Assembly (NCBI RefSeq): GCF_900116195.1
Contig: NZ_FOZW01000005.1
Span: 124,001 to 188,000 of the forward strand
Source of the DNA: Alloyangia pacifica
GTDB lineage: Bacteria; Pseudomonadota; Alphaproteobacteria; Rhodobacterales; Rhodobacteraceae
DNA: 64,000 bases
Direction: 5' to 3'
Below the pieces are notes generated by a model that saw nothing but the letters and a program-made list of their open reading frames with translations, ran no database searches and was not told the origin of the DNA. Position numbers and translations under genes: made by a program. Shown here one piece after another: positions 34,962-48,565 of this stretch; positions within the stretch are counted from its first letter, which is position 1; every line of letters begins with the position of its first letter.

Positions 34962-36002
34962 TCAGCGTTGCGCCTGGCTGGCGTCGATACGTGCAAGCGA
35001 GGCCTTGGTCACCCGGTCGAGCGCAATGGCCAGCACCACGATGCCGAGGCCGGCGACGAGGCCGGTGCCCAGCTCAAGGTTGCGGATGCCGCGCAGTACG
35101 AGAATACCGAGACCGGGCGCCGAGACCATCGAGGCGATGACCACCATGGCGAGCGACATCATGATCGTCTGGTTCACCCCGGCCATGATATTGGGCAGGG
35201 CCAGCGGGATCTGCACCCCGAAGAGCTTTTGCCGCCTGGTCATGCCGAAGGCGTCGGCGGCCTCGATCACGTCCGGGTCCACCAGGCGGATCCCGAGGTT
35301 GGTCAGCCGCACCACCGGCACGATGGCATAGAGGATCACCGCGATGCCGTAGAGCTTCGGCTCGGTCACCGAGAACAGGAAGATGAGCGGGATCAGGTAG
35401 ACGAAGGGCGGTAGCGTCTGAAGCATGTCGAGGATCGGCGTGACGATGTTCTGCAGCCGGTCGCTGCGCGACATGGCGATGCCGATGGGCACCCCGATCA
35501 GCACGCAGATGAAGGCGCAGACGAAGATGATCGCCAGCGTCTGCATCGCCACCTCGTAGTGGTCGACAAAGGCCAGCCCGGCGATGACCAACGCCACGAA
35601 GCCGACGATCTTCCACGACCGGCTCACCGCCCAGGTGATCAGCATCAGGACCGGCACCATGATCCACCAAGGCGTGTCGGTCATCAGGTGAAGCATGCTC
35701 TCCAGCGCCCAGCTCAGCGGCTGGGTCAGCGGGTCCACCACGATGCGCAGCGCGTCGCGGATGCCCAGGAAGCCCGTCTCCAGCCCCTTGGTCAGGTCGC
35801 GGGACTGGGGGATGGCGGCGCAGGCGTCATGCAGCGCGTCAAGCGAGGGAAAAGGAAGGTCGCGGAGCGAGGTATCGCCGGCCTTGTCGCCACCTTGGGC
35901 CTTGGCCATGAGGTCGGCCATCGACATCGGGCCATCCGAGGCCCCTCCGTCGCACCAGTCTCTCAGCCCCAAAGTGTCGAAAAGGCCGTCATAGGTTGCC
36001 AT
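34962..36002 (-). CDS. proW: Glycine betaine/proline-type ABC transporter permease
   Basis: 346 residues. An unusually long hydrophilic N-terminus (about 1-100) precedes about seven membrane helices; the EAA loop is EAADAFGMTRRQKLFGVQIPLALPNIMAGVNQT. C-terminal ALDRVTKASL is common in ProW. Start MATYDGLFDTLG at 36002; the upstream in-frame extension crosses a terminator hairpin and is not translated. Together with ProV and ProX it makes a complete osmoprotectant importer. Confidence 0.92.
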   Translation of the reverse strand: MATYDGLFDTLGLRDWCDGGASDGPMSMADLMAKAQGGDKAGDTSLRDLPFPSLDALHDACAAIPQSRDLTKGLETGFLGIRDALRIVVDPLTQPLSWALESMLHLMTDTPWWIMVPVLMLITWAVSRSWKIVGFVALVIAGLAFVDHYEVAMQTLAIIFVCAFICVLIGVPIGIAMSRSDRLQNIVTPILDMLQTLPPFVYLIPLIFLFSVTEPKLYGIAVILYAIVPVVRLTNLGIRLVDPDVIEAADAFGMTRRQKLFGVQIPLALPNIMAGVNQTIMMSLAMVVIASMVSAPGLGILVLRGIRNLELGTGLVAGLGIVVLAIALDRVTKASLARIDASQAQR

Positions 36003-36048
36003 GTGTCTGTCGGACCGAGATGGCCCGCCCTTGTTGTGAAAAACGGAA

Positions 36049-36074
36049 GACGGGGCCGGTGATCCGGCCCCGTC
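36049..36074 (-). terminator. Intercistronic terminator between proX and proW
   Basis: GACGGGGCCGG, four-base loop, CCGGCCCCGTC: an 11-bp perfect stem followed on the minus strand by TTCCGTTTTT. Placed after the binding-protein gene; partial termination would give more ProX than ProW/ProV. Confidence 0.85.
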
Positions 36075-36117
36075 GGAATGGGCTGCCCCCGGCTGTGTGC
36101 CACGGGGGGCATCTGTC

Positions 36118-37107
36118 TTACTGCAGCAGCGCCGAGAGCTTCTCGCGCGCGGCATCGTTCACCCAGCCGGACCAGGTCTCGCCGGAGGTACTGAGGAAGT
36201 GCACCGCGACCTCCTCGTTGGAGGCGTTGTTCTCGTCCTTCCAGGCCAGCAGACCGGACATCTGGTCGGTGCTGAAGGTCATGTTGCTGAAGAACTCGGT
36301 GACCTCCGGGTTTTCATCCGCGAAATCCGTGGTGACCGCCGTTAGGATCGGCGCGGCCGGGAAGTCCGAGACCTGCGGATCGGGGGTGTTCGGGTTCTGC
36401 AGCGGTGCGAATTTGGCCTCGTCGTATTCCCCGAGCTTGACGCGGGTCATGTCGTACTTGCCGAGCGGCACGGTCGGCCCCCAGTAGTAGCCGAACCAGG
36501 GCTCGCCGCCGGTGACCGCGGCGCCCATCGAGGTCGCCAGGGTCTCGCCGGAGCCGTGGTTGAACACCTCGATGCCGTTGCCTTCCAGGTCGAAGGCGCG
36601 CGACAGGTTGTCCGACACCACGCGGCAGCCCCAGCCGTCGGGGCAGTTGTTGAAACGGCCGCCCACCAGTTCGGGGTTCTCGAGGATGCCCTCGATGGTG
36701 GTCAGCTCCGGGTGTTCCTCGGCCAGAGAGGTCGGGATCCACCAGCCCTCGACTCCGCCCGGTTCGAGCACAGAGGCCAGACGCTTGATGCTGCCGCCTT
36801 CCTCGAGCTTGGTGTAGGCCTCGCCGGCCGAGTTCAGCCACAGGTTGGTCACCACGTCCGGCTCGCCGTTCTCGGCCACCGAGGTGATCGCCGGGATGGT
36901 GTCCGACTGCACGAGGCTCACGTCGCAGTCATAGCCCTGCTCGAGCAGGAACTTGGCGATATTGGTCGTGACCTCGGCCGCCGCCCAGCCCATCTGGGCG
37001 ATCGACACCTCGCCGCACTGCCTGGCCCCGTCTTCCTGGGCCGATGCCGCCATCGGCATCGCAAGCGTGGCGGCCAGTGCGGTCGAGAAAAGCTTCGACG
37101 AACGCAT
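36118..37107 (-). CDS. proX: Glycine betaine-type ABC transporter substrate-binding protein
   Basis: 329 residues, OpuAC/ProX family. The signal peptide ends in ASAQ; mature protein begins EDGARQCGEVSIAQMGWAAAE. Candidate aromatic-cage residues for the quaternary ammonium group include Trp in QMGWAA, GWWIPTS, PDGWGC and EPWFGYYWGP. AAGGAG precedes the ATG. It heads the operon; substrate could be betaine, choline or another quaternary amine. The nearby trehalose operon fits an osmoprotection role. Confidence 0.93.
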   Translation of the reverse strand: MRSSKLFSTALAATLAMPMAASAQEDGARQCGEVSIAQMGWAAAEVTTNIAKFLLEQGYDCDVSLVQSDTIPAITSVAENGEPDVVTNLWLNSAGEAYTKLEEGGSIKRLASVLEPGGVEGWWIPTSLAEEHPELTTIEGILENPELVGGRFNNCPDGWGCRVVSDNLSRAFDLEGNGIEVFNHGSGETLATSMGAAVTGGEPWFGYYWGPTVPLGKYDMTRVKLGEYDEAKFAPLQNPNTPDPQVSDFPAAPILTAVTTDFADENPEVTEFFSNMTFSTDQMSGLLAWKDENNASNEEVAVHFLSTSGETWSGWVNDAAREKLSALLQ

Positions 37108-37463
37108 GAGGTTCTCCTTAGTTTTGTAAAGTAGATTTGCGTGAAAGTGGCGGCTCTCTTTATGAGGTCCAGCATTTTCAAGCCACTACAGGTGGCTTCA
37201 ATGTGCGCTTCACTTTCATCATCGAAGCGTCGGCTAACAGCTCTCGCAACGGAACGCAAACCGATGCTCCCGGAAACCCCGCGCCACGGGACGCCCATAG
37301 CGTCCTGCAGCCCCCATTCAGGTCGTTCCACCCGACGACCGGCAAAACCGGTGGTACCCACGCCATTGGCGAGCACCGGGATGCCGAAGCAAGGCCCCAG
37401 GGGAAGGAACGGAGTTTGCGGGAAAGAAATCCGGCCGCACAGGCCGCGCGCTGGATCAGCGTT
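37108..37463. other. Intergenic region upstream of proX, no gene seen
   Basis: About 356 bases between proX and the end of treY, carrying the proX promoter near its left side and a dyad at 37180-37198. The remainder has short overlapping frames with no motifs. Confidence 0.5.
37180..37198. promoter_or_regulatory. Palindrome upstream of proX
   Basis: AAGCCAC, five bases, GTGGCTT: a perfect 7-bp dyad (nearly 10 bp when extended by one mismatch) 73 bases upstream of the proX ATG. Could be an operator for an osmotic or choline-responsive regulator; no regulator gene adjoins it. Confidence 0.4.
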
Positions 37464-39694
37464 CTAAAGCGCGCCCGAGGACCGGGGACCGGGCGCCCCC
37501 CGGGCTTTGACGGCCGAGGATGCCGCGACGGCCGGCTCGGTTGCGCCGCTATGGGAAAAGCGTAGCGTGACCGCCACCTCGCCGAGGTCACGAACCAAGC
37601 GCAGCGAGTCACCCACCTGTTTAATCCGGCAACTCCCGCGTGCGAAGACCTCGGGATACCGTCGGCGCAAGTCGAGCAGTTCGCAGAGCAACGCGCGCTT
37701 GCGGGCCCCGAACGCGGTGATCCGCGCCTTCGGATCGAGCGGCGCGCGATTGTCCGGATCCGTGAGCGCAAACAGGCCGGTCTCACTGCCCTGGTAGATG
37801 TCCGGCACCCCTGGGATCATGCAGCGCAGCGCCAGTTGCGTCAGCGAGAGCCGCTCTCCGCGCGCGATCACCGCGCGCAGCGGCTCAGATTCCTCCAGAC
37901 GCCAGGCCGCGAGCAGTGCCCGCGCGAAGGCCGCGGCCTGGGCCTCTGCGGCCTCGTCGGGGTCGTGCCATTGGGTCAATTCCTTGGCCTCGCGCAGGGC
38001 CTTTTCCAGATGTGCCGCAAGCCGCTCTTCCAGATCGTCGCGCTCCGGCTCCCAGAGCGCCAGCGCGGATTGCAGGATGTACCATCGGGTCGCCGCCTCG
38101 GGCGGATGCGGCACGTCGAGCGCCTCGGATTGGCGCCAGAGCACCGCAGCGTTCTCCGGCATGTGGGTCAGAGCGATGAGCCGCGCGCGGGCATCCTCGG
38201 CCCGCTTGGTGTCATGGCTCGAGCCCAGCGTGAGCGCGCCCGGCCAGCGCTGCAGGCGCTCGCTGCACCACATTTCGAAGTCCTGCGGCGAAAGCGGTGG
38301 CGCGTCCGGTTCCGAGCCGACCTCGGCCTCGGCAAGGCAGCGCGTGTGGCGGTAGAAGGCGGTGTCCTCCTGCGCCTTGGCCACCACCGCGCCGGTGACC
38401 TGCTGGAAGCGGCGCAGAAAGCCCCTGCCCGCCGCGCCCGCGGGCGACAGCAGGACCCGCTGAATAGCGCTCAGGATCCGGCGGTCGCCGAGTTGCGCCG
38501 CTGCCTCCGCCACGCTCTGCGCCAGCAGCGCCTCGTCCTCCGGCGATGGGCCGTAGGCATCGATGTAGCTGCGATAGCGCGGGAAGGCGATGAGCAAGGC
38601 CCGCAGACTATCACGCACAGGGCCTTCCTCCGCCGCGACGCCCGTCTCGGCCAGAGCGGCCATGGCCCGCCGGGTCATCTCGCCCAGTTCCGCGGCCAAC
38701 TCGTGCGACAGGATCTGCGCGCGCGCCGCCCGGCAGGTGGCGGCGTAATCGCCCCGCGCCCCGGTCGCTCCGCGCCAGATGGCATCGAGCCGGTCCAGCC
38801 CGGCGCCGTCCAGCAGCAGCCGGGTGATCCGGTCGTTCGCCTCGTAGCCCGTGGTGCCGGTCACCGGCCAGTCCGGCAGCGCCTCCTCGCCGGTGAGGAT
38901 CTTCTCGATCCAGATCGGCACCTCCGGCCCCAGCGCCGCGCGCATCCGACGCAGGTACTGCCCGGGGTCGGCGAGGCCGTCCACATGGTCGATCCGCAGC
39001 CCCTCGGCCAGCCCGTCGCGGACCAGCGCCAGTGGTAGCGCCATCATCGCGTCGAAGACCTCGCGCTCCTCGATGCGCATGCCGATCAGCGTGGTGACGT
39101 TGAAAAAGCGCCTGTGGGTCAGCTGCTTGCGCTCGCGCTCCCAGTGCCGTAGCCGCCAGTGCTGGCGCGCGAGCACCTCCTCGATCACGCCTTCCCCGAC
39201 GCTGCCCGGTGCCAGAGGCAGCCAGCCCCCTTCCCACGTCAGCCGCTGCGCGTCGCGGTCGATCTCGAAAGCGCCGTCGCGGATCATCTGCTCCGGCGTC
39301 TCGGGCAGGATCGGCAGGATCAGCCCGGAGCGCCAGTCGACGTCAAAGAACTTCGCGTAGGGGCTGTCCGCCCCATGGGTCAGTGCATCGTGCAGCCAGG
39401 GGTTCTCGGGGCTGAGCACGGTGTGGTTCGGTACGAGATCGAGCACGATCCCCAGCCCCTGCGCCCGTGCCGCGACGGCGAGCCGCTCGTAGCCCGCACG
39501 GCCGCCCAGAACCGGGTCGATCTCGGCCGGGTCGGCCACGTCGTAGCCATGGGTCGAACCGCTCTCGGCGGTGAAGATCGGCGACAGGTAAAGGTGGCTC
39601 GCGCCGAGCTCCGCGATATGCGGGAGCAATTCTGCGGCGCGGTCGAAATCGATCCCCTGACGGAGCTGCAGGCGGTAGGTGGCAACGCGCGGCG

Positions 39695-39698
<4 letters not shown>
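37464..39698 (-). CDS. treY: Maltooligosyl trehalose synthase
   Basis: 744 residues, GH13_26. Converts the reducing-end alpha-1,4 bond of maltodextrin into an alpha-1,1 trehalose bond. N-terminal YRLQLRQGIDFDRAAELLPHIAELGASHLYLSPIF is the TreY hallmark; catalytic-region motifs VLDLVPNH, GLRIDHVDGLADP (nucleophile Asp), IWIEKILTGEE (acid/base Glu) and SSHDTKRAED are present in order. Ends with PDIYQGSE. The ATG at 39698 overlaps the treZ stop by 4 bases; last gene of the glgC-glgX-treZ-treY operon. Confidence 0.95.
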
Positions 39699-43476
<3,778 letters not shown>

Positions 43477-43477
43477 G

Positions 43478-44662
43478 TCAGCTCTCCAGGGCCGGGACAG
43501 CGGTCCGCTGCCGCGGATGCCGGAACGAGCTGCGCGCGACGGGGCGCCGCAACGCCGCTTCGCGCCGGCTCATCATCTCGGCGGTGATCAGGAGTGTGCC
43601 ACCCGCGCTGCGACGGAACCAGCGGGCATCCTCCTCGGGATCGAGACCCGCCTGAAATCCGTCTGGCAGGCGCACGCCCGGTCCGACGACGGTGTCCCGG
43701 AGGTGGCAGCGCCGTCCGACCGAGCAGCCGGGCATGAGAATGCTGCCCTCGACGAAACTGTCGCGCACCGAGGTCACCGGGCGGCGCATGGTCTGCGGCA
43801 GCGGCACCGGCAAATCCGCCGCCGCGAATTCGAGCTGGGTGCGGCGGTAGGCGTCGAGCGTGACCACGTCGCGCCAGTAAGCCCCCTGCCCCGGCACGGT
43901 CCCCGGCATCCGATAGATCGCCAGCTCGCCCGACGACATGGCCAGCGGCAGGATGTCATGGCCGAAATCATGGCTGGTCTCGGCCCGCGCCGCATCCGCG
44001 CGCAGGGCTCTCTTGAGCCAGATCCAGTCAAAGACATAGATGCCCGCCGAGGCGAGCGAGCGCTCGGGATCCCCGCGCATGGGCATCGGGCGCGCCGGCT
44101 TTTCGGCAAAGCCGGTGACCCGCCCGTCCGGCCCCTCCTCGAACACGCCGAAGCCGCGCGCCTCGTGCCGCGGCACGGCGGTGGCCACGACCGTCGCAGC
44201 GCGCCCGTGGCCGCGGTGGTGGGCCAGAAGCGCCTTCAGGTCGAGATCGAGCACATGGTCCCCCGACAGGATCATCACCTCGCGCGGGGCATGGGCATCG
44301 AGCAACGTCGCGTTCATCCGCACCGCATCCGCGGTGCCGCGGTAGCCGCAGGCGCCGAGCGTGCCGCCGTCGCGCTGAATGATGCCTTTCGGGAAATGGT
44401 GTGCCCAACATTCCTGCAGGTGCCGCGACAGCTCCTTCGGCCGGTACTGGGAGGCGACGAAGAGGCTGGCGAAACCGGCCCGCGCCAGCGCGGCGAGGAT
44501 GAAATCGACGATCCGACCTTCGCCCGCGCCGAAAGCCAAAGCGGGCTTGCATTGCCGGTCGGTCAGTTCGAAGAGCCGCGCGCCGCGCCCACCCGCCAGC
44601 AGGAACGGCAGGCACCGGTCGGTCTCGGGATCGCGGCAGGTCTCGGCAAGCTCTATGCGCAT
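43478..44662 (-). CDS. glgC: Glucose-1-phosphate adenylyltransferase-like protein
   Basis: 394 residues. Makes ADP-glucose from glucose-1-phosphate and ATP. N-terminal nucleotidyl-transferase (LLAGGRGARLFELTDRQCKPALAFG), glucose-1-P loop FAEKP (about 205), YWRDV (about 270), and a C-terminal left-handed beta-helix (VEGSILMPGCSVGRRCHLRDTVVGPGV). The usual GKSRIIDF region reads GEGRIVDFILAALARAGFA, more divergent than housekeeping GlgC, so it may be a second paralog. No strong ribosome site before ATG 44662. The stop is one base before the glgX start, so it heads the operon. Confidence 0.85.
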   Translation of the reverse strand: MRIELAETCRDPETDRCLPFLLAGGRGARLFELTDRQCKPALAFGAGEGRIVDFILAALARAGFASLFVASQYRPKELSRHLQECWAHHFPKGIIQRDGGTLGACGYRGTADAVRMNATLLDAHAPREVMILSGDHVLDLDLKALLAHHRGHGRAATVVATAVPRHEARGFGVFEEGPDGRVTGFAEKPARPMPMRGDPERSLASAGIYVFDWIWLKRALRADAARAETSHDFGHDILPLAMSSGELAIYRMPGTVPGQGAYWRDVVTLDAYRRTQLEFAAADLPVPLPQTMRRPVTSVRDSFVEGSILMPGCSVGRRCHLRDTVVGPGVRLPDGFQAGLDPEEDARWFRRSAGGTLLITAEMMSRREAALRRPVARSSFRHPRQRTAVPALES

Positions 44663-44849
44663 GATGGTCTGGGCCCTGTCAGCTCGAAAAGCAGCCCCTC
44701 GCGCGGCACCGGATGATGCCTCACCGTGGATACTTTGTCTGGAGTGTTCTGACCGGCCGGTCTGGTCGCACGTGGAACCCGGCAGGGGCGGAAATTGTTC
44801 CGTGAAAACCGCCCGTGCTCTGTCGAATTCCATGCCCGAGATGTTCGGC

Positions 44850-45341
44850 ACCGCGAATGTCTGCGCCCGATGCGCCGGCTCAGCAGAACAGCGCTGCGCG
44901 GATCGGCAGCACAGAGAAGAACGACAGCCCGTCGCATCGGCGCAAGCGCGGCAAACAGGCCTTGTCCCGAAACGGGGCAAGGAGCGACACCGGCCCGAGG
45001 AAGACCAGCGCAACCAGTCCCGATGGCTGCGCCGAGCAGTGCATCCGGTCATGCACCCCGCCCTCCAACTTCATCAGCAACTTCATCAGCAGCCTTGTGA
45101 CTCCAAGCAGCGCTTAGCCCACAGCCGCTTCCGGCGTTTCGTCCGCCAGCGGGCCTCGAAAGCGACGCCGCAGAAGAAAAGCACCGGCACCATCAGGATC
45201 ATCGGCACGTCGATCGCCGGGACCGAGATCGAAACCGTCCAGGATCACGTAGACCGGTAGCGCGAAAGCGACGATCCCCGCCGTAGGGAGCCGCCCGTCG
45301 CACAGCCCGAACCGCGGCGTGTCGGGCGACTTGCGCGTCAC
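44850..45341 (-). pseudogene. Decayed cydB/cioB (cytochrome bd subunit II) remnant
   Basis: On the minus strand, LPTAGIVAFALPVYVILDGFDLG matches the conserved first helix of bd oxidase subunit II (LPLIWFAIIAFAVxxYVxLDGFDLG). After a frame change and a large internal deletion, the next frame gives IDVPMILMVPVLFFCGVAFEARWRTKR, corresponding to the LPLILMLxxLIFRGVAFEFR helix. Further on, LVALVFLGPVSLLAPF and GLSFFSVLP may be later helices. No intact gene and no subunit I. Confidence 0.6.
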
Positions 45342-46135
45342 CCGAAGCAGGCAAAGCGGGCCGATCCGGCACGTTTGCAGGACCGCGCCAGCCGCGATGT
45401 CGCCCTGCGACCCGGCATATTCTGGGGATCGACCCTGCTGTCGCCAGCATCGGCATTCGGACCCATGGCTGTCCTGAGCGGCCTTTGGCGAGATCTGTCA
45501 AACCCCTTGGCCGAAGCCATCAAGAGCCCCTTCAACACGAAGAGCCTCCACTTCGAGGCCACCCCCTATGCGGCGCTGGAAAAAGGAGAGATGGCCGCGT
45601 CACCTCCGGCAGTCAGCCTTCACCAATCCCACGCCGGTCCGAAGCGCCTTTGCGGCTCCGTCAACTCCGATATTGGCAAGCGTTCACGCTCATCTCGCGG
45701 TCCGGCATCGCAGTCGGCAAGCTCCAGGCCGAAACGGCGGCGTTTTCTCGCATCACATCGAAGGCTTCGGAAACAGGGTTTCGCGCTCACAACATCTCGG
45801 AAAAATCTCCCGCCCTATCCTTCGTTTCCGGTTGAACGGGGTGTACTCATTGATGAAAATACGCTTAAGAAGTGCTCGGTTGGTTCTTGTGTGTGTAGGG
45901 CTGGAAGACATGGATGCGGTCGTGCTGCCCATGTGAGTCAGGCCTGACCTGCTTCCGGGACCGCGTGCCGCGCGGGATGACCAGCGCCGCGCGCCCGCAG
46001 GTCACATCACGACATCCGAAGGCAGAGACACGGGTCTTGCCAAGGCCCGCCCCGGACATCCGGTGTCTGGCGACGAGAAGTGTAGAAATTCGATATGGCG
46101 CACATGTGCGCGTGTCCGGGTACGAGAATGACCGA
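45342..46135. other. Gene-poor stretch
   Basis: About 800 bases with only short overlapping frames on both strands. No motif, ribosome site or RNA structure recognised. The right end must hold the promoter of the small gene at 46136 if that is real. Confidence 0.4.
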
Positions 46136-46450
46136 ATGAGCAAGACCCCGTCCCAGTCCCCCGAAGAGGCCGACGCCCTCGAGCCCATCGGCGCGCCTCT
46201 GCATATGCATACCGACAGGATTGACGATGCGACGCATCACTTCGTCAGAACCGGCGGCATCGTGCACTGGCTCGGCGCCTCATTGCTGAGCGACGCGCGC
46301 AGGCAGTGCTTCGTGATGCAAAGCTATGAAGGCGGAGAGCACAGCCTTCCGCTGCACGACACCGACGCCGAGCGTCTGCAGGCCCATTGGCGCGCCTTCC
46401 TGCAGCGCCACCTGATCGTCGTCGAAGAACTATCCGGTCGTACCGGCTGA
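46136..46450 (+). CDS. Hypothetical small protein
   Basis: 104 residues from ATG 46136. Soluble, acidic N-terminus (SPEEADALEP), His-rich middle (LHMHTDRIDDATHHFVRTGGIVHWLG), C-terminal helix (DAERLQAHWRAFLQRHLIVVEEL). No family recognised. Amino-acid make-up is natural rather than the Arg/Ala/Pro-rich pattern of shadow frames, which supports a real gene. It lies between a cydB remnant and IS remnants, with no operon partner. Confidence 0.5.
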   Translation: MSKTPSQSPEEADALEPIGAPLHMHTDRIDDATHHFVRTGGIVHWLGASLLSDARRQCFVMQSYEGGEHSLPLHDTDAERLQAHWRAFLQRHLIVVEELSGRTG

Positions 46451-47446
46451 CTGCGTCCACGGATCAACCAATTGTCGGCCTGTTCTGATGCGCTGCCTTT
46501 GGTGACCATTCCGGGCTCAACGCAGCAGATGGCTGCCTTGAAATTCGGAGAGACAAAGGCGCTCGGCGTAGGCACCGCTGAACTCGGCAGCCGCTCTCCA
46601 GAGAAGAGGCTCGACCTCCTGCGCGAACGAGGCACTGGGGCAAACGGCGCAAGCCCCTTCTGCCGGCATTGGCAGGCCGCCCGATCGAACATCAGGACAG
46701 GAGCTTATAGGGCGCGACACCGGCGGAGGCACCGGCGATACGTAGCCCATCCGGCCTTTGCGATCGTATCGTGTGCATGATGACCTCGCGCGGCTCGTGC
46801 CGCAGGCGTCAACACCCGCGGCCCGCATCCGGCAGTACTTGGCACCGTTCCGGGGCTACACCGGACGACCCCCAGTTGATCCAAAGCCGCTGATCCGCAT
46901 GCCGCTGACCGATGCCAACTCGGAAAAGCGCTGCCACGCGCCGGAGGGAAACGCCTCCGGCTGCCACCATTGCGAGGGGGTGAATCCAGCCTCGCCCCTG
47001 GCTGGAACAGCTGCCTCGACCTGACCGCGCCGCTGATCTTATGCGATGGCGATGTGCCAAGTAAGACCGGCATTCTGTTCCCAAATGGCACAAGTCTGGA
47101 ACGACGAGGAATTCCATGGGCTGCATCAGAACTTCGTTTTCACCGGGGTCGAGCGCGCAACGGAAGATGAGGCGTTCTCAGAGAGGGCATGGCTCGGCAA
47201 GAATGTCTCGGGCGGGAGCGGGTACCGGAAATCGACGCTGTTCACGCAGCAGCGCAAGGCCGTTCGGTGTGTTTTCGCGCAATCGCCGGATTCCCCGACC
47301 GGCAATGGTTCGCGGATCCGCTTTCTGTTACCCTGCGGCAAGCAGCCTTTCTCCGGCTCGACGGCCGTGCGGTATCGCGTGTCTCTCTTTGCCCTCCCGC
47401 AAAACACGCTCGCTCTATGCCAGCCTATCTCCCGAGGCTCTGCTCC
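46451..47446. other. Decayed DNA between small hypothetical gene and porin
   Basis: About 1 kb without an intact gene. Its centre (about 46755-47090) carries an IS1182-like transposase remnant, listed separately. The right end is the porin leader. No other motif recognised. Confidence 0.5.
46755..47090 (+). pseudogene. IS1182-like (IS5-superfamily) transposase N-terminal remnant
   Basis: Reads VHDDLARLVPQASTPAARIRQYLAPFRGYTGRPPVDPKPLIRMPL followed by NSEKRC; in intact transposases this is the helix, YSxTGRPSxDPxLMIRMLLIGYCYGIRSERRLC block with a small deletion. Beyond a frame change, SCLDLTAP may correspond to the FCRLDLTDP stretch. No terminal repeats seen. Confidence 0.6.
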
Positions 47447-48565
47447 ATGGCTCTCTCCTATCTCTCCATGACTGCCCGCGCCGTCGCCTTTGCCCCGATA
47501 TTCTGCGCCGGGACCGCCTCCGCTCAGGATCTCTTCACCTACAGCAATGGTGCAGGCGGCGCGGTGCAGTTCTACGGCCAGTTCAGCCCGGCCTACCTGC
47601 ACTTCGAGGATGGCTCGAAGACATTCGACGAACTGGCCGACAACAATAATGCGAACACCCGGCTCGGCTTCAACCTCGACCAGGAACTCTCGAACGGGCT
47701 CAACCTGCGCTTCACGGTCGAAACCGCCCTGGCCGTGCCTTCCACCGGTGAGCTCGACCAGAATGGCAGCCAGGAGTGGGACTGGGAGCGCACGGACCTG
47801 CGCAAGTTCGAGATCGTCCTCTCGGGCGAGTTCGGCGCTGTATCGCTGGGCCAGGGGTCCATGGCCTCGGACGGAGCGGCCGGAGCGGATCTCAGCAAGA
47901 CCACGATCGCCGGCTATGTCTACCGGCCCGACCTTGTCGGCAGCTACGCGTTGCGCAACGGGGACGGCAGCCTCTCGGATATCAGCTGGAGCGACGTCTA
48001 CAACGATTTCAACGGCAGCCGTCGCAACCGCATACGCTATGACTCGCCAAGTTACAGCGGGTTCAGCTTCGCCATCTCCTACGGCGAGGAGATCCTCACG
48101 AAGGGTGACGACGCCGAGTATTATGACCTCGGGGCCTACTTCGGGAACAGGCTCGGCGATTTCGAGATGGCGGCCGGTGCCGGCTACGCCTGGAAGGACG
48201 ACGGCAGCCAGACCGACGAGCAATATGTTGCGTCCTTCTCGATCCTGCATACGCCGACCGGATTCAACGGAACGATCACCGGCGGAGCCGAGGACGGGGG
48301 CGGGTCCTATGGCTATGTGAAGCTGGGCTGGATCGGTGATCTGCTTGCCGTGGGCGACACCGCCTTTTCGGCCGACTACTATTCGGGCTCGGACTTCAAC
48401 AGCGACGGCTCGAACTCGGACTCCTGGGGCCTGCAGGCGGTGCAGCATTTCGACGATATCGGGCTCGAAGCCTATCTCGCCTATTCCGAGTACAGCTTTG
48501 ACGAGGATGGCGCGAGCTACAAGGACGCCGCCTCCACCCTGCTCGGCGTGCGTTGGAAGTTCTAG
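47447..48565 (+). CDS. Gram-negative porin
   Basis: 372 residues. A signal peptide of about 27 residues ends in GTASAQ; mature protein begins DLFTYSNGAGGAVQFYGQFSPAYLHFEDG, the first strand of alphaproteobacterial porins. TRLGFNLDQELSNGLNLRFTVET and a long L3-like loop follow, and it ends in the strand STLLGVRWKF with terminal Phe, the BAM signal. ATG 47447 has GAGG about 10 bases upstream; an ATG at 47417 adds 10 unlikely residues. A trimeric outer-membrane diffusion channel. Flanked by IS remnants. Confidence 0.88.
   Translation: MALSYLSMTARAVAFAPIFCAGTASAQDLFTYSNGAGGAVQFYGQFSPAYLHFEDGSKTFDELADNNNANTRLGFNLDQELSNGLNLRFTVETALAVPSTGELDQNGSQEWDWERTDLRKFEIVLSGEFGAVSLGQGSMASDGAAGADLSKTTIAGYVYRPDLVGSYALRNGDGSLSDISWSDVYNDFNGSRRNRIRYDSPSYSGFSFAISYGEEILTKGDDAEYYDLGAYFGNRLGDFEMAAGAGYAWKDDGSQTDEQYVASFSILHTPTGFNGTITGGAEDGGGSYGYVKLGWIGDLLAVGDTAFSADYYSGSDFNSDGSNSDSWGLQAVQHFDDIGLEAYLAYSEYSFDEDGASYKDAASTLLGVRWKF

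Noticed and set aside
45485-45835. 116-codon plus-strand frame in the gene-poor stretch
   Set aside because: No start signal and several equally long overlapping frames; composition typical of random GC-rich DNA.
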